Assembly (NCBI RefSeq): GCF_050947335.1
Contig: NC_134993.1
Coordinates: forward strand, 8,556,001-8,620,000
DNA from: Megachile rotundata
Taxonomy: Eukaryota; Arthropoda; Insecta; Hymenoptera; Megachilidae
Direction: 5' to 3'
Length of the DNA: 64,000 nt
The translations under genes were made by a program, and so were the position numbers. Position 1 is the first letter of the stretch, and every line of letters begins with the position of its first letter. A model generated the notes under the pieces. The model saw only the letters and a list, made by a program, of their open reading frames with translations. It was not told where the DNA came from and did no database searches. Positions 23,770 through 35,870 of this stretch are shown in pieces.

Positions 23770-25700
23770 TATTCTATCCACTGGTAATTATTTTATTATG
23801 AGACTTAGTAGTTTAAACATTTGATTCGAAATTTGAGATGCACCATACCGAGGAAATTAATTTGGACGAACTATTTCCTTCGGTTTGTTTAATATTACAA
23901 TAATCTGACGGTGGTCACGTTCACCGCAATATTTGCTCTCAGTTTAACTGATAATTATTGCAAAAGTCACGTCGGCCAATTCATACAATTTCTGTACCTA
24001 ACATATGTTTTGCTCACATTGTATAATAGAAAATTTTGTGTACATTTCATGTATTTATTTCTTCAAATACTAAATATTTCTGCAAATTTTCATTCCTTTT
24101 TCATTTTAGTCTGTTTCATACTATTTTAGACTCTTTCAGATTATTTTTGGTTGTTCTACATTATTTTCAATTGTTGCAGGTTATTTTATATTGTTTACGG
24201 TTGTTTCAGATTATTTTTAATTGTTTCAGGTTTTTTTAAATTATTTAAAATTATTTTACAAGATATGTCATTTTAAGTCGTTCTGTCATAAACAGTTTTT
24301 TATGAAATTACATTACACATGCAATCAATCGAACTTCTTCTTTAATTAAATAAAACAGAAACTTCATGATTTAACGCAATAAATTTCTTTGTATAGATAA
24401 CTAGAAAGAAACTCCTCTTATATTTTAAAAATAACATAAAATATCATGTTATATTTCATTTACTCGGACAGCTGTTATCGAACAGACATTTATTTGAAGT
24501 ACGTTTTATTCCATATAATTAAAGTATCATGATGAAGAATAATTTTCTTAAGAATGTTGACCATGGAAGCCTTTTAAAAGATATATATAAATATATTTTG
24601 GATTGAAAATAATCTTATTGCACGCTCAAGATATTTTTGAGCTATCAAGTATTTTTTATTGCAAATATGTTGGATAAATTAATGCATTACTATTATTGAA
24701 ATTATCGGAAATATTTGTTTTTTCTTGATACACTCTTTTGTAAACGTGATTCTACTTATTTATAATAGAAGTGAAAGTTTTAAATAGAATTTTACAAAAT
24801 TGTTAATTAATTTCTTCTTTTTTAATGATACTTTAATTTGAAATGCATGGTGAAAACTACATAAAGTGTCATTAATATTTTTATTACAATTTGGCTAAAT
24901 ATATGTATTCAACAGTATTCAATATTAAACAGTATTAATTTTGAACAAAAACATTAGAAATTTGTGATATCGCAATATTCAGTGTTTCAAGGATAATTCA
25001 AGATCATGTTATTAACAGTAAAAAATTCGTTAACTGTATATTCGATGCAAAGATTCATGGTCCACGAAGACACGATGCACGGGTGTATAAGTAGCGGACA
25101 TTTACCAGACGGTTATAAGTAGTGATCTTACACAGAGTAATGAAAGTGCTCTATTAACCTAGAGACCACTAAACTCCTGAACTATTAAACTACTTAACTA
25201 CTACACTAATCTAAGAACTACATTGATGTGGAGATCTCATTAAAAGAAGACGGTAGGGATTTCGAGTGGCGGGAAAATTCAAATGTATTTTTGCGAAGAC
25301 TAATTTTCTGATAAAATAAATATATAATATTTAATGCAAAAGTGAAATAAGTTTATCTTAATTTTAAATTAGTATAAGGACGAATTCTTGAATCACTTCG
25401 CACTCCTTAATTTCTATTACCTACCAATTTCTTCATTTACAAAATAAGTCAAGAAAGGGGCTCTCAATAAAATGTATTGTGACAATGTGGAGTATAATAC
25501 ATTTTTAATTTATTATAAATACTAAATAAATGAAAATACATATATTCAACCAATCTATTTACCTGAATTATTTACAAGATCCAAGAGAAATGTGATGTCG
25601 ACACTTAGCAATAAGAGTGCAAAAGATTAAATGTATTTAAAATACATTTATATTGATATTTGTGGAAACAATATTTTATCTAATTTGTTCTATTGTGCAG
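23770..25700 (+). other. AT-rich DNA upstream of the first visible TRIT1 exon
   Basis: Likely TRIT1 intron, since the exon at 25701 begins mid-protein. I looked for a P-loop exon (GxTGxGKS) and did not find one. Confidence 0.45.
24090..24260 (+). repeat. ~20 bp TTTCAGATTATTTTTAATTG degenerate repeat
   Basis: About eight irregular units of TTGTTTCAGATTATTTT type. Confidence 0.55.
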
Positions 25701-25841
25701 GTATACAAAGGCCTCGACATAATCACCGCAAAAGTAACAAAAGAAGAACAAAACATGGCGCCGCATCATATGCTGGACATCTTGGACCCGTTGCTTCCTG
25801 ATTTCACCGTGCATCGATTCAGGAATATGGCCATGCCCATA
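25701..25841 (+). CDS. TRIT1: TRIT1 (tRNA dimethylallyltransferase) internal exon, 47 codons
   Basis: This exon encodes part of tRNA A37 isopentenyltransferase (MiaA/MOD5/TRIT1 family), which transfers a dimethylallyl group to A37 next to the anticodon of some cytosolic and mitochondrial tRNAs. The frame begins VYKGLDIITAKVT, the segment that follows the conserved SADSMQ motif, then has PHHMLDILDP, TVHRFRN and ends NMAMPI. That order and spacing match the family. The exon is bounded by a pyrimidine-rich acceptor ending TTGTGCAG at 25700 and a donor GTAATT at 25842; both junctions are in phase 0. Joined to 29004, the protein reads on without gap (RN-MAMPI-IDDLL), the same length as animal TRIT1. 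The upstream exon with the ATP/DMAPP-binding P-loop was not found in the window, so the gene is partial here. Confidence 0.92.
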
Positions 25842-27194
25842 GTAATTTCTACTCTTTTATCCCGTTGCATTTGCATTCTTTCGCACGTAGCTCACAGGCT
25901 ATATTTAAACCGTAGCTAATGATGTCGGGAATTCAGAAAAGTTCTCTCTAAATGTCGATGCAATGTTCGCGGAAAGGACAGCTATCGAGCGACAACTTTC
26001 CAAATGCGCTATTCTGAAAACTAGAGAAGAAAAATGTGATATCGCATGCCAATATGGTAGTGTAATAATTAACAATTAGAGCATAAAATTGTCGGTAAAA
26101 TAGATACGTCAGGATTATGCCGGCGATAGTATTTGCGACGTTATTAAATTAGACTTACACGCTTTGACACGCTTCGGGTACGATGGAATTAGCTGATAAT
26201 CGTTTGATATCGGTTTGCTCGTTGCTAGAAAGGCTTCGTAGATACAATTTCTTTGGACGAAGCTGAATTGATACGATACTGAATGAAGACCGTGATAACG
26301 ATGACTAGTCACGATCTCTTGTGTCGTTTGGACTCTGTGTATTGCCAAAGAGTAGGTACAATAAGGGACACTGATGTTCGGGGAAGCCATATTGGTTGTA
26401 TAGAGCGGGAAATTCAAATCGAATGAATTTCACCCTCTAGTAATTAGAAATTTGTTTATTGTCAATGTTTTGCACATTGCTAACATTGACTTTTGAAGTG
26501 TTTACATGAATTTTACAGCATTGAAAAGTTGAAAAAGAAAGGCATACTAAAATGATAACTCTACTAAATATATTTGAAGAATATACAAATAGTTTACAAA
26601 GTAAACTCTGTACAAAGAGTTACGAATAGCTTATAAAGAAATTAACTATTTATTAGAAGAAAATACAAATGAATGTGTTATAGAGAAGTAACAAATTTCT
26701 ATATAATAATAAAGGCAAGAAGTTGTCTGACTGCGGTGAACGTGGTGAGATCCCTTTCTGGACTTTTGCTTACCTTTTGTTTTAGTAGATTCTTCTGCTT
26801 CACCGTAACAAAAATAACAATATTAACAAACAACTACATAATAATACTTACACCACTTCACACATTTTTATAATATTCCTTCAAATCCAGTATTATTATT
26901 TAATAATTATTATCATCACCTCCATCGCTCGCTACCTATCATTTAAACCTAATCGTTTAAGTCGTCGACTGAAGTCAACGACTAATTGGCCTACGAGTTA
27001 TTTTTTAAGTGACAAAATATTTATTTGTTTACTTTATTATTAAAATATTTTTTGCAAATTATAAGTAAATAACAAAGTATTTATTATAAATAAGTTACAA
27101 GTAAACAACAGTATTATTTTATTTCTCTTAAACTACAAAAAGTAGTTTCATTGACAGTGTCGACTCTTGTTATATCTACTCTTTGGTATTGCGT

Positions 27195-27960
27195 GGTGAT
27201 TATCGATGCTTGATTGATAGTTTATTGGTATTTAGTGATAATTCGATACGACATCGTTAATTCGAATAGAAAGGAGTCGCTGGATTTGACTGAAATGGGG
27301 TGTCATGTTAAATTTATTATTATACTTTTGTATTATGTCAAGAGTATAAATATTATACACATGTAGTGTGTTTGTAAATTTCTGTATTTAGAAAATCAAG
27401 GATTTAGTGAAATTTTTGAATTTGAAACTTAGAAATTTGTAAATTGTAGATTTGGAATTTTAGACTGAGTTTTTTGAAATTTAGAAATTTATGTTTTTCA
27501 AATTTAGAATTTAAGTGTTTAGAAATTTGAAATTTGAAAGCTCAGAATTTCAGTTTTTTGAAATTTAGAAATTTAAATTTTGAAAATTTAGAATTTGAAT
27601 GTTTAAAAATTTAGAAATTTAATATTTGAAAATTTAGAATTTCAGTTTTTTGAAATTTAGAAATTTAAGTATTAAAAATTTAGAATTTTAATGTTTAAAA
27701 AAGTAGAAACTTAAATTTTGAAAATTTAGAATTTGATTGTTTAGAAATTTAGAAATTAAAAATTTGAAAATTTAGAATTTTTGAGAATTTGTAAAGGATT
27801 TTAACAATGTCAAATTCAGAAGATTTAAAATTGTTGAATTTGAGAATTTGAGTATTTAAAAATTTGAAAGTTCTCAGAATTTTTAAATTTTGGGATTTCC
27901 TATTTAAGTATTTAAAAATTAGAAGTAAAAAAAATATTTTTCTGTTTCAAATTTTTAAAA
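27195..27960 (+). repeat. Dispersed repeat with AT-rich 10-mer tail (copy 2)
   Basis: GATTATCGATGCTTGATTGA, then GGAGTCGCTGGATTTGACTG, then AAATTTAGAATTTGAATGTT-type units. It lies within the TRIT1 intron. The unique head and repetitive tail together look like one mobile or duplicated unit. Confidence 0.6.
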
Positions 27961-28544
27961 ATTACAACACATTACAAATTTACAAATCGGTGACAATTTC
28001 AATTCTCTATTTTTATTCTCTTTAACGATAACGTATTCATGTTACTATTAATAATACGGAATTACCCATCAAATTCTGATAATGTCGATACTTATCGATA
28101 AGTAGCTTAAAGTACAGTGCTCGCTCGATAAATAACCAGACTTGTATATCATTTTTATATATTACTTCAATTTTATCTGTATCACATGACTACTTTACAT
28201 GTAACATCAATTAAGTATTAATACTTAATATAACTGATTATAATACAGAATACTTACATACTAACAAATATTTTATTTAAACAACATCATATATACTCAT
28301 GTTTTTAGTTACAACAAAATATAAATGTCCACAAAACTTTTTAATTAAACAACATCATATATGCTCAAGTTATCTGTTTTAAAAATTATGAAAGTCTACC
28401 GAATATTTTAATTAAATAATCTATATATTCGAAGTTAGCATTATAAAATAATATAAAAGTTAAACAATATTGAATTAACATAAATGTTACTACCACATGT
28501 ATTCTGTTTGTTAATCCACATTGTGTTATTACTAATTAGAGTGA

Positions 28545-28970
28545 GAAAAGTGCGTTCCCATCGATTATTCATATAGCGGTTACTTATTGAACGGTTATTT
28601 ATCGAGCGGTCATTTATGTAACGATTATTCATGAGGTAAGTACTTACTGAACCGCTAATCATTAACCGGGTATTCTATTTCACGACTTTTCAATATCCAG
28701 GTGCTTTATCAAACAATTATTAATGAAGCAGATACTTTATTGAACGGTTATTCATTAAGCTACTATTTTATTCAACAGCTATTCATCAAGTGAACACTTC
28801 ATTCATTTCATCATTAATGAACACTGCATTTTTAGCATGCAAAAGAATCTTTTTTCTTTAATCGTGAATTGTATATTTTATTGAACAGCTTTTATTAATA
28901 GAGCACTTTATTGAACGTCTGTTTATCGAGCGGCTGCTTATCGAACGTCTATTTATCAAGCTTCGGTCTC
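28545..28970 (+). repeat. Degenerate ~12-15 bp minisatellite upstream of the TRIT1 exon
   Basis: Variants of TTATTGAACGGTTATTTATCGAGCGG recur (unit roughly TTATT-GAACG / TTATC-GAGCG). The copies are diverged and irregular in length. The array stops about 30 bp before the acceptor of the second TRIT1 exon, so any length change would alter the intron close to a splice site. Confidence 0.65.
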
Positions 28971-29003
28971 CCTCGAATGCTCCTTCTTCTTTGGCCGATT
29001 TAG

Positions 29004-29308
29004 ATAGATGACCTTCTCGCCAAGGAAAAACTACCGATCATCGTCGGCGGCACCAACTATTACATAGAATCTATTCTGTGGAAAGTATTGATCGGTGATT
29101 CAGATCAAACTGAAACGTCCGATATAAGAAACGAGAGATTAGATGGTCCAGCCGAAGAAGAAACCGGAGTCTCACCCGCGAAAAAGAAGAAAACCGAGTT
29201 AGATCGATTTACTACGGAGAGCAACGAAGAACTTCATGAGAAACTGAAGAAGGTCGATCCTGAAATGGCGAACAGGGTTCATCCTAATAACAGAAGAAAG
29301 TTGATTCG
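29004..29308 (+). CDS. TRIT1: TRIT1 internal exon with GGTNYYIES motif, 101 codons plus 2 nt
   Basis: This is the next exon of the same isopentenyltransferase. It reads IDDLLAKEKLPIIVGGT, then NYYIESILWKVL, the signature substrate-binding stretch of MiaA/TRIT1. A hydrophilic, charged linker of about 40 residues follows (SDQTETSDIRNERL, then PAKKKKTELD), then LHEKLKKVDPEMANRVHPNN and RRKLIR, the family's (L)xxxDPxxAxxxHPND-type motif. The acceptor is GCCGATTTAG at 29003 and the donor is GTAAGT at 29309; the exon ends in phase 2 within an arginine codon, as expected before the SLQV segment. The linker is poorly conserved in the family and probably surface exposed. Downstream exons (SLQV, zinc finger) were not found in the remaining 34 kb, so they are either beyond the window or beyond what I can see by eye. 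Confidence 0.93.
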
Positions 29309-30529
29309 GTAAGTACCGCACGTTTATTGAAATACACGTTTCAATTTGTTTTATGCGTTGTTTTGTTATGTTTCTTGTATTTTTAACATTTAAACTTTTC
29401 AAATCGGTGAGATGACTGATTAGTTTAGGTTTCTCCATAAGTTTCTTTTACTAAATCAACATTAACGAACTATTTATATATTAAATAAACAAAATGCTGC
29501 GTTGCTATATCATTTTTGCCAAATCAGCAGATTCTGTTAGTTTGCAGAAATTCAAAGCTCAATAAATGTGAATAATCATTTCTTTTTATTGAATGCTTAA
29601 GATCACATGCACCTTATTAGGTTATTAGTGGCTATATTTGATTTGTCTGTATGATAATTATTTTAGTAAATATTAAAAATATTTAATAGACAACGTTCAT
29701 GTAGAAGTTTGTATGTTTATTTCTAAATCATGACAGTTTATTAAAATTTTTTTGAGTGTTGTTTTTTTGTAATAGTTACCTCAGCTGTCGTATACAAGTA
29801 AATGAAAAATTTAAGAAATCTGATGTACCGTTATCAGGTACTCTGTACGATAAGGTATCATAAATTGTCTTACACCGACGATGTAATCTCTTCAAGAGGG
29901 AGATTTTGTAACTTTGTCTTGTCCACGTGTAATATCTATAGCTTACTGTTTGATAAATCAACATCTGAAATGTCAGATTATTGAAAATTCGAAATCTCCC
30001 ATTTCCTACAAAAAACCCACCACTTTTTTTTTAAAAATGTTACCTCATAAAAATCACTTTGCATAACTTCTTTTATGAATGAATATACTGGCATTCATAC
30101 AAAATTTTACAAATCTGCAGTGGAATAAATATTTGCACTTCAAGGGGATCTGCAAGAAAGTTTCCTAATCAAATAGAAAGTTGACACAAAGAAAGGGAGA
30201 CTGCACCTGGAGCTTTCTTGACCTAACTCAAAAATTCTATAGCAAGGTCTTTTCAAGTATAAAAACGAAACATTTTCATGGAGCGCACTCACAGAAAAGG
30301 TTTGACACCGGCAGCTGCCGTCGGTGCCATATTGTGAAAGCGCGGCAGTTGTCCGAAAATGTACCTGCCTGCCCTAATTGGCCATTGTCGATCACTTCGT
30401 GCGATCGGAGCGATCTCATTACAGATAAAAATCGAAGACAGAGGTTCAACGATCACTGTAACTTCAGATTTCTTCGTTTTGATTTTATACTTTGTCTGCA
30501 TTTGATTATTTGGAACTTTTCAATTTGAT
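29309..30529 (+). other. Presumed TRIT1 intron or gene-distal DNA, no gene recognised
   Basis: AT-rich to 30180, then a less AT-rich stretch at 30240-30445 (around GCAGCTGCCGTCGGTGCC). A 115-codon open frame crosses it, but it has no recognisable domain, and the segment could equally be regulatory. I make no gene call. Confidence 0.4.
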
Positions 30530-31740
30530 AAGTTTCACATTTCTACATTATTGAATTTCAAAATTTAAAATTGAATATTTGTATATTTTTCAAATATGAG
30601 GTTCTTCGTTCTAATTTTATAATTTTATTTGACCACATATTTGATCATTTTTTAATTTCTGAACTTGACAACTTTCACATTTCTAAATTATGAAATTTGA
30701 CAATTGTTAATTGTAAATTTCTGTATTTTTAATTTTCAGATTTATCAAAATACAAGATTCTTCGGTTTGATTTTACAATTCTATTTGACCACATTTGATC
30801 AATTTTTATTTTTAAATTTCTGAACTTTGACAACTTTCACATTTCTAGTTATGAAATTTGACAATTGTTAATTGTAAATTTCTGTATTTTTAATTTTCAG
30901 ATTTGTCAAAATACAAGATTCTTCGTTTTGATTTTACAATTCTATTTGACCACATTTGATCAGTTTTTATTTTTAAATTTCTGAACTTTGACAACTTTCA
31001 CATTTCTAAAATATGAAATTTGACAATTGTTAATTGTAAATTTCTGTATTTTTAATTTTCAGATTTATTAAAATACAAGATTCTTCGTTTTGATTTTACA
31101 ATTCTATTTGACCACATTTGATCAATTTTTATTTTTAAATTTCTGAACTTTGACAACTTTCACATTTCTAAATTATGAAATTTGACAATTGTTAATTGTA
31201 AATTTCTGTATTTTTAATTTTCAGATTTATTAAAATACAAGATTCTTCGTTTTGATTTTACAATTCTATTTGACCACATTTGATCAATTTTTATTTTTAA
31301 ATTTCTAAACTTGACAACTTTCACATTTCTAAATTATGAAATTTGACAATTGTTAATTGTAAATTTCTGTATTTTTAATTTTCAGATTTGTCAAAATACA
31401 AGATTCTTCGTTTTGATTTTACAATTCTATTTGACCACATTTGATCAATTTTTATTTTTAAATTTCTGAACTTGACAACTTTCACATTTCTAAATTATGA
31501 AATTTAACAATTGTTAATTGTAAATTTCTGTATTTTTAATTTTCAGATTTATCAAAATATAAGATTTTCCATTTTGATTTTATAATTCTGTTTGTTTACA
31601 TTTGATCATTTTATATTTTTTAATTTCTAAATTTAACAACTTTGCAATATCTAAATTGTGAAGTTTGAAAATTTTTAATTTTGTATTTCTGTATTTTTAA
31701 ATTTCAGAGTTATCAAAATACGATTTCGTTTCTATTTGTC
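30530..31740 (+). repeat. 162 bp tandem satellite, about 7 copies
   Basis: Landmark CAATTGTTAATTG recurs at 30701, 30862, 31024, 31186, 31347 and 31508, giving periods of 161, 162, 162, 161 and 161 bp. The central copies are nearly identical and the first and last are diverged. Each monomer contains TTCTTCGTTTTGATTTTA, ATTTGACCACATTTGATCA, then ATTTCTGTATTTTTAATTTTCAG. The last element looks like a polypyrimidine tract plus AG acceptor, with AG at 30739, 30900, 31062, 31224, 31385 and 31546. No open frame runs through the array. The array lies 1.2 kb past the TRIT1 donor. Confidence 0.9.
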
Positions 31741-32739
31741 TACATTTAATAATTTCTCAATTTTTAATAAGCATTCAAATATATAGTTAAATATATTATT
31801 TATAAAAATAATTTAAAATATTAAAAAAATTTATTTATAAAAATTGTCCAGAATGCATAAAATCATATTTATAAAAATACTCCAATATATGTAAAAATAC
31901 CGATTTATAAGCGTTATAACATTTTATTTCTGCGTATAGAGTATATAAAGTTTGAAACACCCTGTAGACATTTCCTGAGCAACAGCAATTTATAATTTCA
32001 CGTGCAATGTTTTGCTATACCAACTGCGATAAAGATATTCAAGGTGCTAATGATAAATGGAACATATTCTACATATATAGGTCAGGAAGTGCGAGCGTGT
32101 AATGGCGGTCTCATCATTCTTCACTGACTTAAACAATTTAATTCATTAAAGGGACACGCTTTTCGAAACGTAGGATACGGAAACGAGAATATTTTAGATA
32201 CGATCTTCCCCATCACGCTTTTTCAAATTTATAACCTGAGAAAGAAATTGTGGTAGCTGACAGCTGGCAGTCGTAAATACGTTTTAGCCTTTTCGCGATA
32301 TCACAGAGGAGAGCTGAAGAGCAGGTGAAGTTACTCTCGCTTTTTGTGCTCTGTCTGCTAAAGTTTCGTTTACGTGTTTATGCAATTCGCTGTGCGATCC
32401 AATTTGTACGGGTTAATTATTATGGTAACTGAGCACGGTATGGAACACCCGATTTTATGGGGTTATGGAATTTATTGGTTTCAAATTTGGGAATTTGTGG
32501 ATTTGGAAATTTCAGGGATGGAGTGAGAAAATTAATGAGTTAAGGATTTTGGAAATAAAAGCTTTATCATGCAATTGAAATTTATTAATATACACTATTA
32601 AGAGACAAAAATAATACACTATAAAATATAAAATAAAAGCAATAATACATTTTCGTGTACAACGGTTACGCAGCGTGCATGAGAGCGAGAAACGACAAAA
32701 CGGAAGTGTGTGCAAAACATAAACAATCGCTAGGGGGAG
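31741..32739. other. Unique DNA, nothing recognised
   Basis: TTTGAAACACCCTG at about 31950 resembles a transposon end (TACAGGGTGTTTCA on the other strand) without a partner. 32080-32420 is less AT-rich. Confidence 0.4.
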
Positions 32740-33600
32740 TAAACCTCACTTTAGGAAATTAGGAAATTTGGGAAGTTTGGGAATCTTGAGTAGTTTGTGA
32801 AATTTGGCAATTTAGGAAATTATAAATTTGGGAAATTTGGGATATTTAGGAAATTTCAGAAATTTGGGAAACTTGGGTAATTTGGAAAATTGGGCAATTA
32901 GAAATTTGGGAATTCAGGAATTTGAAAATTTGTTAAATTAGGAAATTAGAAATTTGGAAATTAGGGATTTTTGGGAAACTTGGGAAATTTTGCAATTTAG
33001 GAAATTAGAAATTACGGAATTTGGAAATTTGCAAATTTGGAAAATTGGGAAATTTGGGAAATTGGGAGATTAGAAATTTGGGAAACTGGGAGGTTTGGAA
33101 AATTTGGGAATTTGAGAATTTGGAAATTTGGAAAATTGGGGGATTAGAAATTTGGGAATTTAGGAATTTAGAAATTTAAGAATTTGAAAATTTAGGAATT
33201 TGGAAATTTTGGAAATTGGAAATTTGGAAACTTTGGGGAAAATGTGAAATTTGGGAAACTGGGAGATGTGGAAAATTGAGAAATTTGGGAATTAGGAATT
33301 TGGGGAATTTGAGGAATTTGGGGTACTTGGAATTTTGGGTATTTGGAATGTTGAATTTCGGAAATGCGAAATATTTGGAATTAGGAATTTTGTGTTTCGA
33401 AGATTTTATAATGTTGGTTTTAGCGATTTTGAGGTTATGGAGTTTTGAATTTAGTGTCTTTGTGATTTTGGGTTTTGGCATTCTGATATTTAGGGTTATG
33501 ATTTTGAATTTCAGCGTTTAAAAATTGTTAAATTTGATAATTTGGAAATTTAAAAATGTGAAGATTGGTGAATTTGAAAACATGTACATATTAGAATTTA
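32740..33600 (+). repeat. G-rich-strand AAATTTGGGAAA satellite block with unique tail
   Basis: Units of 8-11 bp (AAATTTGGGAAACTTGGG). The tail 33345-33480 leaves the satellite and is homologous to 37727-37856. Confidence 0.8.
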
Positions 33601-34229
33601 AAAATTTGACAAAGTGGTAAATTTGGTAATCTCGAAGTTCGAATTTCTATTTAAAAGTTAGAAAATTTGAAAATTGACAAGTTTATATTAAACCTCCCCA
33701 AATAAAAATTAACATTGCATCCCAAATATACGTTGCAATTTTTCAACGAATAATATTAAAAAATTGTTGTGTTCTTCCATAAAAGCTACAACAAGAAATT
33801 CAAATTTTTTATAATCATCTCGTTTCACACGCTTTACCATGCTTTACCGTACCGTAAATTGTTTTAATTAACTGTGGTTACAAGCCGGGAAAGCGAGTTG
33901 CCGACGCTTTGTGGTTGAGGCGAAATTTTCTTCTTATGCAAAAAGGTATCCTTCATAAAATGAACTTTCGAATTTGGTTAGCGTGGGTTGCGGTTTTTTG
34001 TTACCGTTTGCACGTTAAATAATAACCGCGACATGCGAACTGTAAAGTCAGGAAAGAAAGAGGAAAAGCGAAGGAGACTTTGTATAATTCTCAGTTTATA
34101 CGCACATGAAAATACAAACTGAAGTAAATGAATGTAAATTTACCCAAATAAATTCATTTCATTTACGTAGTAATTTGCTAGCTTGATGGTTAATTTTTGC
34201 ATGAAGATTACACAAATCTTTATATATTT

Positions 34230-34910
34230 TTTGGAATTGAAATTCCCAAATTCCCCAAATTCCAAATTTCCAAAACTTCAAGTTCCCAAAATTCAAAGTT
34301 CCCAAAATTCCAATTTCCCAAAACTCCAAGTTCCTAAAATTCCAAATTTCCAAAATTCCAAGTCACCAAATTTCAAATTCCTAAAATTCCGAATTCCCCA
34401 AATTCCAAATTCCCCAAATTCCAAATTCCCCAAATTCCAAATTCCCCAAATATCAATTTCCCCAAATTCCAAATTCCCCAATTTCCAAATTCTCCAAATT
34501 CCAAACTCCCCAAATTCTAAATTCCCCAAATTCCAAATTCCCCAAATTCCAAGTTCCCAAAATTCCAAGTTCCTGAAATTCCCATTTCCCCAAATTCCGA
34601 ATTTCTAAATCTCCAAATTCCAAATTCCCCAAATTCCAAATTCCCCAAATTCCAAATTCCCCAAATTCCAAATTCCCCAAATTCCAAATTCCCCAAATTC
34701 CAAATTCCCCAAATTCCAAGTTCCCAAAATTCCAAGTTCCTGAAATTCCCATTTCCCCAAATTCCGAATTTCTAAATCTCCAAATTCCAAATTACCAAAA
34801 TTTCAAAAACCCAAAATTCCAAAATTCCAAGCTGCCAAAACTCTAAAATTCCAAATTTCCAAAATATCAAAAATCAAAATCTCGTAATTCCAAAATCCAA
34901 GATATCAATT
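34230..34910 (+). repeat. C-rich-strand 16 bp AAATTCCCCAAATTCC satellite block
   Basis: The core 34390-34745 is nearly perfect AAATTCC-AAATTCCCC, period 16. A roughly 180 bp higher-order unit is seen: AAGTTCCTGAAATTCCCATT occurs at 34566 and 34734. Stop-free frames on both strands are artefacts. Confidence 0.9.
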
Positions 34911-35529
34911 TAAAGACTTAATAAAAATATTAGCTTGAAGTTAGAATATATACTTATTTAAAAATATAATTAATATTTAGTAATAAACATAATTAATAAT
35001 ATTCAGTAATAACATAAACAAATCCATCAAAACAGCCAATACAATCTACATTTGTATCTATTGTAAAAGAAGAAGTTCTAAACACTTTTCTATATCATAA
35101 GTTACGTATGTTTGATAAACTCGTCAAAAAAAGGAGAGTCAGACACGTTTTTTCAATTGTTTCCGCAGCTTTATACCGGACGCGATATTTATTTACGACC
35201 AAGGTGGAGCAATATGTGGCTGTTTAATATATTTCCCGGTGTCACGGCTTAAAAGTGTGTCACATAGAATACACGACGACTTATTGTCATTGATAACGTG
35301 TACGCGACGAAATTAACAAACATGCAATAGGAAAGATAGTATTGTCTTCTGGCTACATCGATTTAAATGGTCGTTAGATAGAGCTTTAGATATATTGCAT
35401 AACATTAGGCGATAGTTTTCACTCGAATTGGGACGTTGGTGATTAGGGCGATTGTCGAAATGATTTTAGCTGTGATTTGGGGAAATGAAATTATTTTAGG
35501 GAGACTTATATTTTTTGAGTTGAGGACAT

Positions 35530-35870
35530 TTTTAGTTTTGGAGTTTGGGAAACTTTTTAGGTTTGAATTTGGAGATTTGGAAACTTGAGTTTTTGGGATT
35601 TGAGATTTGGGAATTTGGAATTTGGAGAATTTGGGGAATTTGGAGAATTCTGGGAATTTCGAATTTGGAATTTTGGGAATTTGGAATTTTGGGAATTTGG
35701 AATTTGGGGAATTTGGAATTTGGGGAATTTGGAATTTGGGGAATTTGGAATTTTGGGAATTTGGCATTTTGGGAATTTGGAATTTGGAATTTTGGGAATT
35801 TGGAATTTGGGGAATTTGAAAGTTTTGAATTTTGGGAATTTTGGGAATTTTTAATATAAGGATGTTGAGC
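35530..35870 (+). repeat. G-rich-strand 16 bp GGGGAATTTGGAATTT satellite block
   Basis: Same unit as 34230-34910 but in the opposite orientation, 0.6 kb away. Confidence 0.88.

Larger units (their letters stand above)
25842..29003 (+). other. TRIT1: TRIT1 intron, 3162 bp
   Basis: The intron has a GT donor (GTAATT) and an AG acceptor (GATTTAG) and is phase 0. It contains AT-rich unique DNA (25842-27190) with no recognisable gene, a copy of a dispersed repeat also found at the start of the window (27200-27320), an AT-rich degenerate 10-mer array (27370-27960), three roughly 70 bp direct repeats (about 28265-28435, core ACAACATCATATAT) and a 15 bp-type minisatellite ending just before the acceptor (28545-28970). 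Confidence 0.85.

Noticed and set aside
30181..30528. Downstream TRIT1 exon
   Set aside because: The translated text lacks the SLQV or later TRIT1 motifs, and the phase needed after 29308 (phase 2) gives no family match.
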